Below are positions 26,364-34,463 of a stretch of 53,364 nt of DNA, one piece after another. Location of the stretch: contig CALXFD010000011.1 of assembly GCA_944387495.1 (NCBI GenBank), positions 1-53,364 on the forward strand. The letters are read 5' to 3'. Numbering within the stretch: position 1 is the stretch's first letter; each line of letters opens with the position of its first letter. The notes beneath the pieces are model-generated. The model saw only the letters and a list, made by a program, of their open reading frames with translations. It made no database searches and was not told the DNA's origin. The stretch is from an uncultured Clostridia bacterium. Lineage in GTDB: Bacteria; Bacillota; Clostridia; TANB77; CAG-508. Made by a program: the position numbers and the translations under genes.

Positions 26364-26990
26364 TTAATAACTACCTTTAACAAAAATTTCAAAATTATAC
26401 TTTTGTATCTCTCTACCATCTTTTGTGTCCTGAATATCTTCTTTTGAATTATTATCATATTTCCAATACCAATTAATACTAATCGTCTTTACCTCATTTT
26501 CATTTATACTACCTATTAAATCTTCCTGTAAATCTTCCAAACTTTGATATTCCTCATTCCTACCTTCTATTTCAAACATTAAATTCTTAGGTTTAGAATT
26601 CAAACTTATAAAATTTATAGTATATTCAATATCCTTATTGCTCAACAAAAATATTTTAAAATTTCCTTTTGTACCAGGAGCAATCTTTTCTTTTACAAGT
26701 GTATCTTTGTTAATTGTATCAGCTAAATTAATTTTCTTAAAATCTGTATTATCATATTCTACATGAAAAAACAGTTCACTTGGATTCTCTAAATTTATTT
26801 GTCTATTAGCAATTACTTCATCATCTTTTGTAGCAAGTTGATTAAACAAACTAGAATCAAATAATTTAAAAAATATTAGATTATCATCAAAAAACTTTTT
26901 ATTAGATTTAAAAAATGCAAACAAGATTACAAATATTACAATTACTAATAATATTACAATTAACTTTTTATAATTCTTTTTTGCTTGAAT
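26364..26990 (-). CDS. Camelysin/TasA-like secreted protein, probable ATT start
   Basis: About 208 residues if translation starts at ATT 26988-26990, where AAAGGAGGT sits 8 bases upstream. The first conventional in-frame start is a TTG at 26924, which would cut away most of the signal helix (KKLIVILLVIVIFVILFAFF). The mature part resembles the 27873-28460 protein: both have an IAPGTKG-F box, a weakly acidic linker, I-NW-WKY and DT-GREI--Y-F. That matches camelysin/TasA-type beta-sandwich surface proteins. It is the last gene of a three-gene operon and overlaps the upstream stop region, so it may be read by coupled re-initiation. Confidence 0.6.
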   Translation of the reverse strand: MQAKKNYKKLIVILLVIVIFVILFAFFKSNKKFFDDNLIFFKLFDSSLFNQLATKDDEVIANRQINLENPSELFFHVEYDNTDFKKINLADTINKDTLVKEKIAPGTKGNFKIFLLSNKDIEYTINFISLNSKPKNLMFEIEGRNEEYQSLEDLQEDLIGSINENEVKTISINWYWKYDNNSKEDIQDTKDGREIQKYNFEIFVKGSY

Positions 26991-27004
26991 AAAAATTACC
27001 TCCT

Positions 27005-27634
27005 TTACAATTTTACTTGTTCTGAATGTACCTTAATTTGTACTTGTTCTAAAATATTTTTATTTGTTACAGATTTACCACTATCATATACTATTTCTAA
27101 TTTATAATTTTCTTCTTGTTTTTCATTTGTTCTTATTAACATTTTATCTGTTTTATTATTCATAAGTGCTACTTCTTGATTATCTTTATATAATCTAAAT
27201 GATATTGATTCATCTGTCTTTGTTAATATTTCTATACTATATTCTAAGGGTACTTGATTAATTTCATTTACATCATTATAATTCTTAACCTTGAAATCAT
27301 AAGAGCCTTTATTATTTTTATTATTAATATCAATTGCTGGGTTATTTTCCACAACTAATATAGGTTTTGCAATTTGTGCATTTGTATCAATAGAAACATC
27401 TGTTAATTGTTTACCTAAACTAAAACTTGAAATAAATAATAAGATAATTAAAATAATTAGTATAAATAATATGATTAAAATTTTACTATTTAATATTTTG
27501 GTATTTTTTTCTTTTGTTTCTTTAACTTTTGTCTTTTGAGTATTATCTTTTTGAACTTTTGTATTTATAAAATTAATTTTTAATCCTTTTCTTTTGTCTT
27601 TTAAGAATTTTTTTAAATTAAAATATTTTTTCAT
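27005..27634 (-). CDS. Single-pass membrane protein, camelysin-operon middle gene
   Basis: A 209-residue protein with a 48-residue Lys-rich cytoplasmic N-terminus, one transmembrane helix (about 50-72, ILIILFILIILIILLFISSF) and an extracellular beta-rich region. The latter starts ISKP-like (NAQIAKPILVVENNPAIDI), with FKVKNYN and YSIEI, reminiscent of the camelysin/SipW-dependent fold. I do not recognise a precise family. The ATG has no adjacent ribosome-binding site. AAAGGAGGG lies 37 bases upstream, separated from the start by a perfect 8-bp hairpin that could bring it to about 10 bases. Confidence 0.6.
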   Translation of the reverse strand: MKKYFNLKKFLKDKRKGLKINFINTKVQKDNTQKTKVKETKEKNTKILNSKILIILFILIILIILLFISSFSLGKQLTDVSIDTNAQIAKPILVVENNPAIDINNKNNKGSYDFKVKNYNDVNEINQVPLEYSIEILTKTDESISFRLYKDNQEVALMNNKTDKMLIRTNEKQEENYKLEIVYDSGKSVTNKNILEQVQIKVHSEQVKL

Positions 27635-27690
27635 ATTTCAATTAATATCTTTTAAAAATTGATATTAAAATCCCTCCTTTAAGATTAATT
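27635..27690 (-). promoter_or_regulatory. Hairpin between ribosome-binding site and start codon
   Basis: On the minus strand GGAGGG is followed after ATT by TTAATATC, an 11-base loop, GATATTAA, then TTGAAAT and ATG. Folding would bring the site to about 10 bases from the start. Confidence 0.5.
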
Positions 27691-27872
27691 TGAAAAAATG
27701 AAGCAAGAAATTATTTGTATACATTTAATTTTTGTCTATAATTTATAAGTTACCATTTATTTGTATCATATTATTATTAATTTATTTTGGAAAACTAATG
27801 ATAAATTGTTCTGATACATAAAAACTAGATTGATTAATAATGATTCATATTCAAAATTATTGATTTAAAATA

Positions 27873-28460
27873 TTATTCTTGTGGAGCAACTTGTGTTCCT
27901 TGCACATTTACATCAAATGTATAATTTGAAATTTCTCTTCCATTGTTAGTATCTATAATATCATTTTGTGAAATTTCTTCTTGGTTGCTTCCTGTTTCAT
28001 ATTTCCACTCCCAATTGATTGTAAAAGTTTTTGTTTTATTTTCTTCATTTGCATTTATAGTCCCTGTTAAAGCATCTTCTAATTCTGTTATATTGTTATA
28101 TTCGTTTTCATTATACTTAAATTTTAAATTATTTGGTTTATTAGATTCATTTTCGAATTCAATTTTATATTGTATTCCTACATCAGAATCAGATGCATCT
28201 ATAACAATATTAAAACTTCCCTTTGTTCCTGGTGCTATCTTATTTCCTACTAATGTTTCATTATCACACGTAGAACCTAAATTTATAGTTTGAACTGAAT
28301 CTGTTTTGCCATTTACTTTAAAATCCCAAGTAGCAACTTCTGCTATACCTGTTCCTTTTACTTTTGTTAAATATTTAGAAAATGTTTGTCCTCCTATAAA
28401 TGATAATACTATTGCAAGTAAAATTGAAACAATAATTACTACCTTCTTACGTCTACTCAA
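27873..28460 (-). CDS. Camelysin/TasA-like (SipW-dependent type) secreted protein
   Basis: A 195-residue protein from a TTG start at 28458-28460, placed by AAAGGAGG 9 bases upstream; the ORF is open 44 codons further but lacks a site there. The N-terminus SRRKKVVIIVSILLAIVLSFIGGQTFSKYLTK is given here by its first 19 residues only (SRRKKVVIIVSILLAIVLS); it is a SipW-type signal followed by FSKYL. The beta-sandwich body has ATWDFKVNG, KIAPGTKGSF and FTINWEWKY. Relatives form matrix fibres or are metalloprotease-like camelysins. First gene of a three-gene operon with a consensus promoter. No sipW signal peptidase gene lies in the window. Confidence 0.75.
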   Translation of the reverse strand: MSRRKKVVIIVSILLAIVLSFIGGQTFSKYLTKVKGTGIAEVATWDFKVNGKTDSVQTINLGSTCDNETLVGNKIAPGTKGSFNIVIDASDSDVGIQYKIEFENESNKPNNLKFKYNENEYNNITELEDALTGTINANEENKTKTFTINWEWKYETGSNQEEISQNDIIDTNNGREISNYTFDVNVQGTQVAPQE

Positions 28461-28559
28461 ATAAGCATTCCTCCTTTTTAATCTCTTGTTCTTTGTTTTG
28501 AAAAAACAGATTTGAATTTTTGATTTTAAAATTATAGAACAAAAACTAAATGTAAACTC

Positions 28560-28588
28560 ATTATAATTCCATAAATTGGAATTGTCAA
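28560..28588 (-). promoter_or_regulatory. Consensus promoter of the camelysin-like operon
   Basis: Minus-strand TTGACA (28583-28588), 17-bp spacer, TATAAT (28560-28565). The 28461-28840 gap is otherwise taken up by leaders and a second promoter facing the other way. Confidence 0.85.
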
Positions 28589-28732
28589 TCACATTTTAAA
28601 TATTTTTTCAACTTTTCATCGCAAAATTCGACATTATTCTAGTTGATTATTTTACACTATATATTTTTATACTATTGTTACATCAAATTTTCGACAATTC
28701 TATAATAACTATTACATAAAATTTAATCCTAC

Positions 28733-28761
28733 TTGACATTTCCATTTTTTACAAGTATAAT
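28733..28761 (+). promoter_or_regulatory. Consensus promoter of the divergent secreted-protein gene
   Basis: Plus-strand TTGACA (28733-28738), 17-bp spacer, TATAAT (28756-28761). Its -35 lies about 145 bases from the opposing -35. Confidence 0.85.
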
Positions 28762-28840
28762 ATTTTCATATTCATATTCAAAATTATTTTTATCTTATTA
28801 TTCCCATTTAATTTTTTAATTTTAATAAGGAGGTTAAATT

Positions 28841-30208
28841 TTGAAAAAATTTTTTATTAAATTTCTGCTACTGTGTCTTTCTATTATTTTAATATCACTA
28901 TTTTTTTGTAATTGCTCATTTGCAAAATATATAATAGAAAATACTCATATAGTTGCAAATATTAATATAGATAAAGGTAAACCCAAAATGGAGTTTATAA
29001 GTTCGAAAAATACAAATAAGAATTATGAAAAATATGCAAACCACACTCATACTTTAACTCTTAGATTTAAAGCTATTGAGGATAATTTAAAAGTAAACAA
29101 TATAAATAAAAATAATATTAAATTTAAAGTAAATAATGATTTTGTAAATCCCAAAATTTTAAATCTTACATTGATTTCTGAAAATTCCGAAGAAATAGTT
29201 TATGATATTTCAATTACAAATGTTGAAGGAAATGGAAATTTATATATTGTATTTCCTACTGGATTAGTCATTGATAATGCTAACCAAACAAATGATGAAA
29301 CAATTTTTGATACAGGAATTATAATAGATAATATTGCTCCTACATATATTTTAACTGAAACTTTATTAGCTAATAAGCAATCTAATGTACTAATTTCTGC
29401 TGATGAGTCTATTCGTCCTTTTGATGGATGGAAATTTAGTAATAATAATAAAGAACTTTCTTTAAATTTTCCATCACCTATTGATTATGAATTTCCAATT
29501 ATAGATTATGCAGAAAATTATACTAACGCAAATGTTGTTGTTGAGAAAGCATCTTATATTACTATTAATTATTGTAATTATACATATACAAAATTTACTG
29601 GTTTTACTAATGGTGGAAAGGTTTCTAATAAAGAAATTATATTGAATAATGATATCCACAAAACAGAATCTGTATTTGTTTATACAGAAGGTAATGCTAA
29701 TAAAGATTTTCTAGATTGCCAATTTTATGATTATACCTATTGGGGTGAAGGTACAGAAGGTCTTTGTACATATGCTGAATGTTCTTACAAGTATGGTTAT
29801 AATCCAGGAAATAATGCTTGGTATAATATGTCATCTTCTTGTGATGGTCATCTCATGAATTTCATGGGAACTTTCTGTCTAGAATTAGGTGGTCTTGGTC
29901 AAAATGTTGCTGGTCATACATCTTTGGGCTCTTCTCGTAATCCTATTCCAAAAGATATTGCATCTCAATTTTTATTTGGCATATCTGGCATCAATTTTAA
30001 ACTTAATACTAGCGAAGATTTTTCAGTTGTTTATCAAATATATGTAAAAGATGTTGGATGGATTAATTCATGTGCTGATGGAAAAGAATGTAGTTATAGA
30101 CATGATAAACCTTTTTCTGGTTTTCGTATGAATTTAATACCTAAATCTGAAAAGCAAAGATATATGAGTTATTGGGATAAAGATGTTGGAACAAGCAATG
30201 TTAAATAA
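28841..30208 (+). CDS. Secreted surface protein, ChW-repeat-like C-terminus
   Basis: A 455-residue protein with a signal peptide (KFLLLCLSIILISLFFCNC, then SFA/KY) and a TTG start behind AAGGAGG. The N-terminal half (about 40-230) is beta-rich and Asn-rich, with an Ig-like repeat feel (DNIAPTYILTETLL, DYAENYTNANVVVE). The C-terminal half contains several Cys residues (CQFYDYTYWGEG, GLCTYAECSYKYG, SSSCDGH). The end (VVYQIYVKDVGWINS...FSGFRMNLI) resembles a clostridial hydrophobic-with-conserved-W repeat. No sortase motif. Function unknown. It faces the camelysin-like operon from a divergent promoter. Confidence 0.65.
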   Translation: MKKFFIKFLLLCLSIILISLFFCNCSFAKYIIENTHIVANINIDKGKPKMEFISSKNTNKNYEKYANHTHTLTLRFKAIEDNLKVNNINKNNIKFKVNNDFVNPKILNLTLISENSEEIVYDISITNVEGNGNLYIVFPTGLVIDNANQTNDETIFDTGIIIDNIAPTYILTETLLANKQSNVLISADESIRPFDGWKFSNNNKELSLNFPSPIDYEFPIIDYAENYTNANVVVEKASYITINYCNYTYTKFTGFTNGGKVSNKEIILNNDIHKTESVFVYTEGNANKDFLDCQFYDYTYWGEGTEGLCTYAECSYKYGYNPGNNAWYNMSSSCDGHLMNFMGTFCLELGGLGQNVAGHTSLGSSRNPIPKDIASQFLFGISGINFKLNTSEDFSVVYQIYVKDVGWINSCADGKECSYRHDKPFSGFRMNLIPKSEKQRYMSYWDKDVGTSNVK

Positions 30209-30212
30209 TTAT

Positions 30213-30256
30213 AAAGGTGTTCTATAATTTATTTTTATAGACACCTTCTTATTTTT
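30213..30256 (+). terminator. Bidirectional terminator
   Basis: AAGGTGT-CTATAA pairs with TTATAG-ACACCTT around 30214-30247, with T-rich continuation on the plus strand, between convergent genes. Confidence 0.8.
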
Positions 30257-30653
30257 ATTTTTTTAAGTTCACTCCTATTACTCCACCTAAAATCCCAAAA
30301 ATAATTCCTAGTATTATCATAATTATAGATTGTTGGTTTAATGAAAATTGTTGTAATACACAACTTGAAATTAAATAAAGTAATAATATATATGTTCCAC
30401 CAATTATTCCACCATTTAATAATCCTTTTTTTCTTATTTTCGTGCTAGTAATCATACTTCCTATTAATATACTTATTGATGTTATTGCTATTATACATGG
30501 TGATATTACATTTTCTGATATATTTGTATAAGTTAATAATATTGATAAAATTAATAATAATATAAAACTTAATATAAAAGTTATTAATAAACCTTTTAAT
30601 ATTGAAATATAACTTCTATTTTCTTTTACTTCAACTCTTTCACTTTTCATCAT
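30255..30653 (-). CDS. TIGR04086-family four-helix membrane protein
   Basis: A 132-residue protein with four hydrophobic helices and the family pattern: a first helix after KGLLITFILSFILLL, KGLLNGGIIGGTYILLLYLIS in the middle, and IILGIIFGILGGVIGVNLKK at the end (each quoted in short form; Gly-rich helices 3 and 4 are diagnostic). Function unknown. The ATG follows GGAGAAAG. It is monocistronic; the 245 bases upstream (30654-30898) are AT-rich with no ORF or clear signal. Confidence 0.75.
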   Translation of the reverse strand: MMKSERVEVKENRSYISILKGLLITFILSFILLLILSILLTYTNISENVISPCIIAITSISILIGSMITSTKIRKKGLLNGGIIGGTYILLLYLISSCVLQQFSLNQQSIIMIILGIIFGILGGVIGVNLKK

Positions 30654-30898
30654 TATTCTTTCTCCTTTTTATTCAAATTTAACATTTTGTTTGTTATTTT
30701 TTGCCAGTTTAATATTGATTTACTTTTTAGTTTATAATTAACATTATTTTAGTCTTTTTTGCTATTATTTTACTTATTACATTAATCTTTTTTGTTTCTC
30801 TTTAATATTTTTCTAACATCTTAACTTTTTCATTTTATAATTTGTTTTTTGTATATTTGCTTCTACTTAATTTTATTTATAAAAAAAAGAAATAGAAC

Positions 30899-31462
30899 TT
30901 AAAATTCTATTCCTTTTAAATTTTCTAATATTTTTATTATTATTTCTTCTATACTAAAATTTTTATTATATTCTTTTTTTAACGATGTTGCTAAATTTTT
31001 AGTTTCTTCTGAAAAGTTTTCTTCATTAACATTAAAACCTATACTTATCAATAAATAATTTATTTTTTCTCCTATTGTGTTTATTTCTGTTAATATTCCA
31101 GATATTTTTTTATTATTTAACATTAAGTCATTTGGCTCTTTTATTGTTAATTCATAACCATATAATTCTTTAATTGCTTTTTGTATTTTTTTTGCTATAT
31201 CTACTGTTAAGTTATTTAATTGAGCAATTTTACAATTTGGTTTTAATATTATTGTCATTGCTATATTATTATCAAAACCTGTATACCATTTTCTTCCCTT
31301 TGTCCCTATTCCTGCTGTTTGCATACTTGCTATAATTATTTTTTCTGTTTCATTTTTGTTTTCTAATATCTTTTTTGCATATAGATGTGTTGAATCTATT
31401 TCTTTAAAATATACTATTTCTTTATCTATTATACTGTTTTCTTTTATTTTTTGTATATTCAT
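30899..31462 (-). CDS. birA: Biotin-[acetyl-CoA-carboxylase] ligase, HTH-less
   Basis: A 187-residue catalytic-type (class I) BirA. It shows FKEIDSTHLYAKK, the biotin loop in variant form GIGTKGRKWYTG (usually GRGRxGRxW), IKEPNDLMLNNKKISGILTE and LLISIGFNVNEE. It biotinylates the carrier protein of acyl-CoA carboxylase. There is no N-terminal DNA-binding domain, so no repressor function. The start at 31462 follows TGGAGAAA; an upstream in-frame ATG at 31534 would extend it by 24 residues across a hairpin. Likely the last gene of a minus-strand run with the flavodoxin-type and dehydrogenase genes. Confidence 0.88.
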   Translation of the reverse strand: MNIQKIKENSIIDKEIVYFKEIDSTHLYAKKILENKNETEKIIIASMQTAGIGTKGRKWYTGFDNNIAMTIILKPNCKIAQLNNLTVDIAKKIQKAIKELYGYELTIKEPNDLMLNNKKISGILTEINTIGEKINYLLISIGFNVNEENFSEETKNLATSLKKEYNKNFSIEEIIIKILENLKGIEF

Positions 31463-31477
31463 AATTTCTCCATTAAA

Positions 31478-31503
31478 GCTAGATGAAAGTTTTTCATCTA
31501 GCT
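31478..31503. repeat. Hairpin upstream of birA
   Basis: AGCTAGATGAAA pairs with TTTCATCTAGCT across a three-base loop, giving a 12-bp stem just before the birA ribosome-binding site. It has no strong T-tract, so it may be a weak terminator or a processing site. Confidence 0.6.
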
Positions 31504-31559
31504 CTTCCTTTCCACATATTTTTTGTTTATACAAGTTCTTTTATATAAATAAAATTATA

Positions 31560-32195
31560 CTATCTAATAAAGTTTGTAAAATTTATTTTCTCTTGTTCTG
31601 GTAATTTTATTCCTTTTTCTTTTCCTGCTTCTATACATTTTAAATAATAAGCCATATTTCTTCCTAATATCCTCATTATTTGCATACCTTCTTCATCTTT
31701 TTTTACATCTTCTGGTGTTGCTCCATGTACCATGTTCCAATATCTTGATGAAATTATAGGCATTTGTGTTATTCCAAAATATTTATTTAGTTGATCATAT
31801 GTTGCAGTTGTTCCAGCTCTTCTAGCAGAAATCACTGTTGCTGCTGGTTTAAACATAAACACATCTCCCTTACCTCCATTAAAAGCTGAATAAAAAACTC
31901 TATCCATAAAAGATGTAATTGCGCCTGTTGCACCTGCATAATGAACAGGACTACCGAAAATAAATCCATCTGCATCTTTTGCTTTTTCTACAAATTCATT
32001 TACTACATCATCAAATACACATTTTCCTGTTTTTACACATGTTTTACATGCAATACATCCAGCTATTGGTTTTGTACCTACCCAAAATATTTCTGTATCT
32101 ATTCCTTCTTTATTCAAAGTATTTGCAACCTCTTCTAATGCTGTATTTACACAACCATTTTTATGTGGTCCTCCATTTACTAATAATACTTTCAT
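31560..32195 (-). CDS. Flavodoxin-family / NADPH-dependent FMN reductase, Cys-rich
   Basis: A 211-residue flavodoxin-like fold protein. The FMN phosphate loop lies in MKVLLVNGGPHKNGCVNTAL. A Cys cluster IAGCIACKTCVKTGKCVFDD (about 45-64) resembles iron-sulfur flavoproteins, and the isoalloxazine-contact stretch is GFIFGSPVHYAGATGAITSF. A role in electron transfer or quinone/nitro reduction is inferred from family. The ribosome-binding site is AAGGGAG. The 2-hydroxyacid dehydrogenase gene ends 17 bases upstream, so they are likely co-transcribed. Confidence 0.85.
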   Translation of the reverse strand: MKVLLVNGGPHKNGCVNTALEEVANTLNKEGIDTEIFWVGTKPIAGCIACKTCVKTGKCVFDDVVNEFVEKAKDADGFIFGSPVHYAGATGAITSFMDRVFYSAFNGGKGDVFMFKPAATVISARRAGTTATYDQLNKYFGITQMPIISSRYWNMVHGATPEDVKKDEEGMQIMRILGRNMAYYLKCIEAGKEKGIKLPEQEKINFTNFIR

Positions 32196-32212
32196 TTTAC
32201 AAAACTCCCTTC

Positions 32213-33157
32213 CTAAATAATTTTATTTTTTTGTTTTCCATCTAACCATGAAAATAAATTATCAAAAACAATTTCTGCTCTTTCTTCCATTGATTCAACA
32301 GAAGAAAACGCCATATGTGGTGTAACAATAGTATTTGGAGTATTTAAAAGTGAATAATCTAATTGCAATGGTGGTTCTTTTTCAAAAACATCACACGCTA
32401 CTCCTGCTATTGTTCCATTTTGTAGTGCTTCTGCCAAATCTGCTGATTTTACTACATCTCCTCTTGCTGTATTAATTAATATCGCTGTTTCTTTCATAAG
32501 TTTTAATTGTTCTTTTCCAATCATTCCTTTTGTTTCAGAAGTTAAAGGACAATGTAATGATACAATATCTGAATTTTTTAATAACTCTTCTAAACTTACT
32601 TGCTCATCAATTGAATTATCATTTATTGTACTTCTATTATATGCAATTACTTTACAACCAAATGCTTTAGAAAGTTCTGCCACTTTTTTACCTATTTTAC
32701 CAGCTCCTACTATTCCAACTGTTTTTCCACACAATAAATTCCCTATTAAGCCTTCTTTTGTTCCGCCTTTTCTGCAACTTTCTTCATTTTCTTTTATTTT
32801 ACGAAGCAATTGTATCATAAAGCTTATACATAATTCTGCAACTGCTTGTGTTGCATAACCAGAGGCATTACTAATCGCAATATTTCTTTGTTTTGCCTCT
32901 TCAACTGGAATATGGTCAACTCCTGTAAAAGCTACATCGATAAATTTTAGATTATTTGCATTTTCTATAACTTTTTTATCTAATGGCATATTTGCAATCA
33001 TTAATACATCTGCATCTTTAACTCTTTCAATTTGAGTTTCTATATTTGTGTCTTTCTTGTATGATACAAATGTATGACCCATTTCTTCTAATTTTTTTGA
33101 GTATTTTTCTAAAACTGTTTCTGATACTCCTAGTTCTTCTAATAATACAATTTTCAT
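32213..33157 (-). CDS. D-2-hydroxyacid dehydrogenase (NAD-binding)
   Basis: A 314-residue enzyme. The Rossmann motif is KTVGIVGAGKIGKKVAELSK (about 150-169). The catalytic Arg is in LINTARGDVV, the Glu in DVFEKEPPL and the His in VTPHMAFSS. This set fits the D-isomer dehydrogenase family, which interconverts 2-keto- and D-2-hydroxy acids (lactate, glycerate, phosphoglycerate and others). The exact substrate cannot be assigned. The ATG has AAAGGAG. It is followed closely by the flavodoxin-type gene. Confidence 0.9.
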   Translation of the reverse strand: MKIVLLEELGVSETVLEKYSKKLEEMGHTFVSYKKDTNIETQIERVKDADVLMIANMPLDKKVIENANNLKFIDVAFTGVDHIPVEEAKQRNIAISNASGYATQAVAELCISFMIQLLRKIKENEESCRKGGTKEGLIGNLLCGKTVGIVGAGKIGKKVAELSKAFGCKVIAYNRSTINDNSIDEQVSLEELLKNSDIVSLHCPLTSETKGMIGKEQLKLMKETAILINTARGDVVKSADLAEALQNGTIAGVACDVFEKEPPLQLDYSLLNTPNTIVTPHMAFSSVESMEERAEIVFDNLFSWLDGKQKNKII

Positions 33158-33174
33158 ATTCTTTTCTCCTTTTT

Positions 33175-33498
33175 TTACTTCTCATAATCATTTTCAAACA
33201 TGTTTTTTCTATTATATTTTTGACAATTTATTTCTTCTTTTAGATATATGCATTCTTGTAAATCTATATTATTTAAATTTGCTATACATATTATATAATA
33301 TAAGACATCTTGAAGTTCCTCTTCTATTGACCCTTTTATTGTTTTACCCGCTTCCATTCTTTTATTTTTTCTTACTACTTCTGCAAGCTCTCCTACTTCT
33401 TCCATCAGTTTTAACATATATTTTTCATTTGAATTATTCTTATGATTAATATTTTTTATACATTTTTGAAGTTCTTTTATTGATAATTCCTTTTTCAA
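33175..33498 (-). CDS. MazG-like nucleotide pyrophosphohydrolase
   Basis: A 107-residue helical protein with the MazG metal motif: MEEVGELAEVVRK and EEELQDVLYYIICIAN (about 31-70). House-cleaning removal of non-canonical NTPs is the family role. The start is TTG at 33496-33498, 10 bases after TGGAGG; no ATG is available nearby. It precedes the dehydrogenase-flavodoxin-birA run by 17 bases and may head that operon. Confidence 0.8.
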   Translation of the reverse strand: MKKELSIKELQKCIKNINHKNNSNEKYMLKLMEEVGELAEVVRKNKRMEAGKTIKGSIEEELQDVLYYIICIANLNNIDLQECIYLKEEINCQKYNRKNMFENDYEK

Positions 33499-33599
33499 TA
33501 TTATTGTCCTCCATTCATATAATTGGTATCAAGTGTCATTTTATCATAGTATAATTGTTTTTACAATATTAGTTTAAAGAGAATCCCTCTTTTCATCCA

Positions 33600-33638
33600 C
33601 AAAAAATAAAAGATAGTATGCTATTGTACTATCTTTTA
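33600..33638 (-). terminator. Terminator of the XRE regulator gene
   Basis: AAAAGATAGTA (33608-33618) pairs with TACTATCTTTT (33627-33637). The minus strand continues ATTTTTT. Confidence 0.85.
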
Positions 33639-33875
33639 ATCTTCCATTTCTATATTATCAAATATTGGGTCATTGAAAAAATCTTTTAATTTCATGTTTA
33701 AACCTTCGCAAATATATTCTATAATATCTAGTCTAATTATTTTTCTTTTTCCAGATAAAAACTTAGATAATGTCGAACGTGATATTCCTGCAAGTGTACT
33801 AAGTTTTGAAACATTTATATTTCTTTCCTCTATTAAATTCGTAATTCTTATTCTAACAGCTTGTGATAAATCCAA
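33636..33875 (-). CDS. XRE-family HTH regulator
   Basis: A 79-residue protein that is mostly one Cro/C1-type HTH domain: INVSKLSTLAGISRSTLSKF, LSGKRKIIRLDIIEYICEGL and the usual DFFND end. It starts at TTG (33873-33875) behind AAGGAG. It is divergent from the two small plus-strand membrane genes, whose promoter contains GTTG...CAAC half-sites (33942-33957). Control of that promoter is a reasonable guess. Confidence 0.85.
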   Translation of the reverse strand: MDLSQAVRIRITNLIEERNINVSKLSTLAGISRSTLSKFLSGKRKIIRLDIIEYICEGLNMKLKDFFNDPIFDNIEMED

Positions 33876-33942
33876 TGTTAAGACTCCTTTTTTATAGTAT
33901 TCCCCATGTAAGAAATTTTAACAAAAAAGATATTTTGTGTTG

Positions 33943-33971
33943 TTGACAGTTGCCAACATTTATAGTATTAT
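33943..33971 (+). promoter_or_regulatory. Promoter of the zinc-ribbon/DUF4190 gene
   Basis: Plus-strand TTGACA (33943-33948), 17-bp spacer, TATTAT (33966-33971). GTTGACAGTTGCCAAC over the -35 is an imperfect palindrome and a candidate operator for the divergent XRE protein. Confidence 0.7.
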
Positions 33972-34036
33972 TTATTCGAATAAAGGAGTTTTTTGTATGT
34001 TTATGACATATAAAAAATAAAGGGGGGGATTGTTAT

Positions 34037-34423
34037 ATGTTAATAATATGTAGCGAATGTGGTAAAGAGTATTCAGACCAAGCTAAGAGTTGTCCTCATT
34101 GTGGAGCTTTAACATCTCAAAACAGGTATCTTTCAGGCTATGCAAGAAGAAATTATACGCAAGAAAATAATAAAGGATTAGCAATTGCTGGTTTTACAAT
34201 TGGAATTATTTCACTTTTTTTCTTGCCAATTTTAGGAATTTTATCAATAATATTTGGAGCAATAGCAATTGGAACAAATGAAAATAACGAATCTTGGAAT
34301 AAAGCTATATGGCAATACGAAAATAAAGCGTTAGGTTTTGGAAGATGTTCTTTTATGATTGGTATTTTTGATGTGATATGGATGATTATTAATTATTATA
34401 TGTTAATGAATGAGTTTTACTAA
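34037..34423 (+). CDS. Zinc-ribbon plus DUF4190-like membrane protein
   Basis: A 128-residue protein. An N-terminal zinc ribbon has two CxxC pairs (ICSECGKEYSDQAKSCPHCG), and two hydrophobic hairpin helices (about 50-80 and 100-125) show the G-rich LAIAGFTIGIISLFFLPILG pattern of DUF4190. Function unknown; such proteins are often small surface or stress-linked membrane proteins. The ATG follows AAAGGGGGGGAT. It is co-transcribed with the next gene, 40 bases downstream. Confidence 0.75.
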   Translation: MLIICSECGKEYSDQAKSCPHCGALTSQNRYLSGYARRNYTQENNKGLAIAGFTIGIISLFFLPILGILSIIFGAIAIGTNENNESWNKAIWQYENKALGFGRCSFMIGIFDVIWMIINYYMLMNEFY

Positions 34424-34463
34424 ATTACATTGATATTACAGAAGATAAGGGGGTGAAAAACAA

